Source: Saturnia japonica (taxonomy: Eukaryota; Arthropoda; Insecta; Lepidoptera; Saturniidae). Taken from it: a stretch of 64,000 nt of DNA. The stretch lies in the NCBI GenBank assembly GCA_033032175.1, contig CM065323.1, positions 5,766,001 to 5,830,000 on the forward strand, read 5' to 3'. The translations under genes and the position numbers were made by a program. Below, piece after piece: positions 61,226 through 64,000 of the stretch (the stretch's first letter is position 1; each line of letters starts with the position of its first letter). A model generated the notes under the pieces. The model was not told where the DNA came from. It searched no databases and saw only the letters and a list, made by a program, of their open reading frames with translations.

Positions 61226-63754
61226 ATCTTTTCTCTTTATAATATTGGTTGTAATAGAAATAAGTGTAGATATAATATGATCTTTATTCTTTTAAGATTT
61301 GTGTTTTATTATAGTAGATTCGAGCCATAACTAGGTAGCTTTTTGCGCTATTAATGCGAGCATTTACTACTACAAGCAGCATTATTTTCTTAAACGATAT
61401 TATACATGATCAGTTATGGACAACATTTAAAAACATCGAATGTCGCTACGTGACATTCAACCGGCGTCGCTTCTGGTCGGTGGGAACGTCGCGACGTGAT
61501 ATTTCAAAAAAATAAAATAACATTATTATTTTATTTATAACTGTTTGAATATTTGTTTATTTTTTCATTTTTATTTATTCATATTTCCGTATTAAAAATA
61601 TGATTACATTTAGATGTTTGAGATCTGCCAGGCATCTCATGAAACCCCCTTTTTTTCAGTGATCTCATTCTGTCTAACTTTCAACGGCTGTGGAGATTCG
61701 TATACTACTTTTGTGTCAACATCTTGTACCAAGGTATCATTGGTATCATATAATTTGAACTAAGTTGGTGTAGTTGAGTACTTATTGACCACTATAAATT
61801 TTGGTTTGATATTTTTTATTCGTGAATAAAGAAATTTCACTTTAAAGTTTTTTAATCTAAATGTAACTCTATATATTTAAATTAACATACCACTGAGAAA
61901 CTTCTTTCACTGACATATTATCTTAACTTTCACACATTTTTTTTTCAACGAAAACCTGTTTTGTTTGACGGTTTGAACGAACCTTCTCATAAAAGATAAA
62001 GCGGGAAATTTAGAGATCACAATTGCGTGTTATTTATTTTTGTTAGATTTTGATTTTAAATATCAAACAGAAAATTGGAATTTATAGTGTATTATTTGTA
62101 ACGATCCCCGTGGAGACATAAAAGTTTTGCCAAATCATACGTCACGGTTATAATATGAAAACAAGAAACATATTAATTGACGTTGAAAAGTTTATTGCGT
62201 TGGTAACATATTTGACTTTCATAACCACGGATTCATAACTTTACAATTTATGTTTTTTTATTTTATTTTAAGATTAATGATATATTTTATTGTGTAATAT
62301 GTATAATTAATTATGTCAACTCTTTTCTTCAGTTACTTGATGTTAAAATGAAGTCACAATAATTATATTCTTCATTTAAGTATATTATTTAAATAGGCTC
62401 TCATATCATTATTATTATTTTTTAAATGTCTGCAATTTAAAAGTTTCACTGTATTTTAATTCATTAGAAAGTATAGTTTATAGTATTGCACCAAAGGCAT
62501 TATGGATACTTTGTAACACGAAACGTTGAAGTTAGTCACTTTGACTAGCATTCACCATGTATGCAATTGTCATGGTTATTAGTGGTCTAGTTGATACTCA
62601 CCACCCCTCAGATCTGTCTAAATTTTACCAAAAATAGTATTATCTTAAATTAACAAAAAGAACAACTACACTTCGCCCATTAGTATTAAAAGAACTTTTA
62701 GTAATTTAAAAGTAACTGCATATATGTATGTATGCTTGTAGATAACGATATTTTAATACTAAAACATACAGTAAACGGTCTTCAAATCCAATGAAATCAA
62801 ATATATTTAAGGCATACGAAAGAACTTATGAATGTCAACACACTACCACAGGATCGGAAAACATCGCAGGCATCAAGAAGATCCCGCTAGAAGTTCGATT
62901 GAGTTTAATAAAATTATTTTTACAGTATTTGTATTATTTACAGTTGTTACCATTTTTAGTTGATGTACAAAGAGGGACTCACTCCTAAATATTACCATTA
63001 TACACGCAATGATCCACCCTTTCGACAATAAAACTTGTATGACATGATTATTGAACTTATTAACCGATATATCGGTAAAGTACTTAGGAAGTTCATGGCA
63101 GAACTTAACACAATTACCTAAAAAAAAATTACCAAATTTAAAAGATGAAATTACTGTTTTATATTTATGTCTAGTATTAAAATTGTGCCTGTCGTTTACA
63201 GGTTCAAAATTGTCCTAAGTTCCGAGCATACATTAAATTTTACAAGAAGAAGCGTTAAGTATACATTATGAGAAAGATATAATATAGTTCTTAATAAAAG
63301 ATATATACTTGCAAAGATTACGTATAAACTAAAAGTAAATAATGACGTCACAATAATGACTGATCATCGAGTAATAAATAAATTGACGTTTGTGTAAGAA
63401 CACAGTAATTTTAGTGTTATTATGAACGGTTTATTGCCTCGTAATTTTCCTATGAAATTTAATTCCGTCAACGTGGAATCAAGTTTATTATTGATTTTAG
63501 GAATTCTCTGGATAATAAATTGTTAGAAGGCTATCAATATGTTTGGCCGGTCGACCGACCACTTGCGAAGGGCTGACAAACATAATTTGATGCGTAGAGG
63601 CTCTGGACAAAGAATGGTATCATGACAAAGTGGGGCCCAAAACGAGATAATGATGATTGTATCCTCAGAAATGCTAATGGGGAAGTGATATACGCTTAAT
63701 ATGTTGATGCGTAGTTTAATGTGGTCTATATTTTTTCCTATCTTCTCCAGAATT
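61226..63754. other. No gene recognised
   Basis: AT-rich non-coding sequence. A small CpG-rich spot at 61437-61500 (CCGGCGTCGCTTCTGGTCGG) is bounded by inverted GTCGC(T/G)ACGTGA motifs. Confidence 0.4.
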
Positions 63755-64000
63755 CCTTGGGGAAGGGAAAGTCAAAGAGAGACATTTAGAAATTTATTTG
63801 GAGATTTCTTTTTACTTCGGACAGCCCGAATGGTAGAATACCTCCGCCATAAAGAAGATCGTGGCTACATAACCTTGTGTTTTGCTCCTGCGGTAATTAG
63901 GGTTTCCAGAGCTCCTCGGGGTAGGAGGGTTCAAGATCAGGACCGCGCTAGTGAATACCTATGTTCCAAGCGTCCATAACCTACGGTAGTCGTTTACCAT
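63755..64000 (+). mobile_element. LINE 3'-UTR fragment, family L1, cut by the window end
   Basis: Matches 52030-52250 through ACATAACCTTGTGTT, GGGTTTCCAGAGCTCC and CCATAACCTACGGTAG. The 92-codon frame over it is an artefact of the repeat. Confidence 0.6.

Noticed and set aside
52331..64000. Search for the kinase N-lobe exons on the - strand
   Set aside because: No glycine loop, AxK lysine or Glu-Leu donor in phase was found; the only phase-compatible site (near 57880, reading ..LAEL) is not kinase-like.

Overview
The window is AT-rich nuclear DNA of an insect, most likely a moth or butterfly. The spliced genes, the intron-rich ribosomal-protein gene with an oligopyrimidine start, the tRNA-derived SINEs, the many short LINE 3' tails, a dead mariner and the hAT/TTAA-type DNA elements all fit Lepidoptera. 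No bacterial, organellar or viral genes were seen. Most of the sequence is intergenic or intronic and is filled with old transposon fragments.

Two host genes can be reconstructed with confidence. The first is RpS16 (small-subunit protein uS9) on the + strand, five coding exons from 33948 to 38643 giving 151 residues. Its last intron holds a two-hairpin structure at 37929-38065 with the layout of a box H/ACA snoRNA. Its first pocket pairs on both sides with the conserved 18S rRNA segment GAAAUUCUUGGA. The second is the 3' part of a myosin-light-chain-kinase gene (Strn-Mlck type) on the - strand, from 51804 down to 44023. Three exons carry the kinase core from the GGELFE motif to the end of the C-lobe. 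They then reach two alternative terminal exons in the same phase: a 386-residue serine/lysine-rich tail (44987-46148), or a 70-residue tail with a classic calmodulin-binding helix (44023-44236). The N-lobe exons were not found and probably lie beyond 64000. The two genes converge tail to tail, about 5.4 kb apart.

Layout: 1-12850 is non-coding with SINE, LINE and MITE fragments and a GC-rich island near 4.1-4.8 kb. 12.85-19.6 kb is a tandem segmental duplication whose second copy carries an insertion of about 1.57 kb. That insertion holds a fragment of a cysteine-rich ORF and an inverted arm of the flanking repeat. 19.6-33.9 kb is non-coding with a decayed mariner at 28.2-29.1 kb and a possible promoter near 31.2 kb. 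33.9-38.7 kb is RpS16. 38.9-42.8 kb holds a small unassigned ORF, a foldback element and a 1.37-kb TIR element carrying a zinc-finger ORF. 44.0-51.8 kb is the kinase gene, with a cleanly delimited hAT-type element in one intron. 51.8-64 kb is probably upstream intron or flank of the kinase gene, with several repeats and GC-rich patches.

The points most worth follow-up are the intronic H/ACA candidate, the alternative calmodulin-binding tail of the kinase, the zinc-finger ORF inside the TIR element, and the nested duplication at 12.85-19.6 kb.
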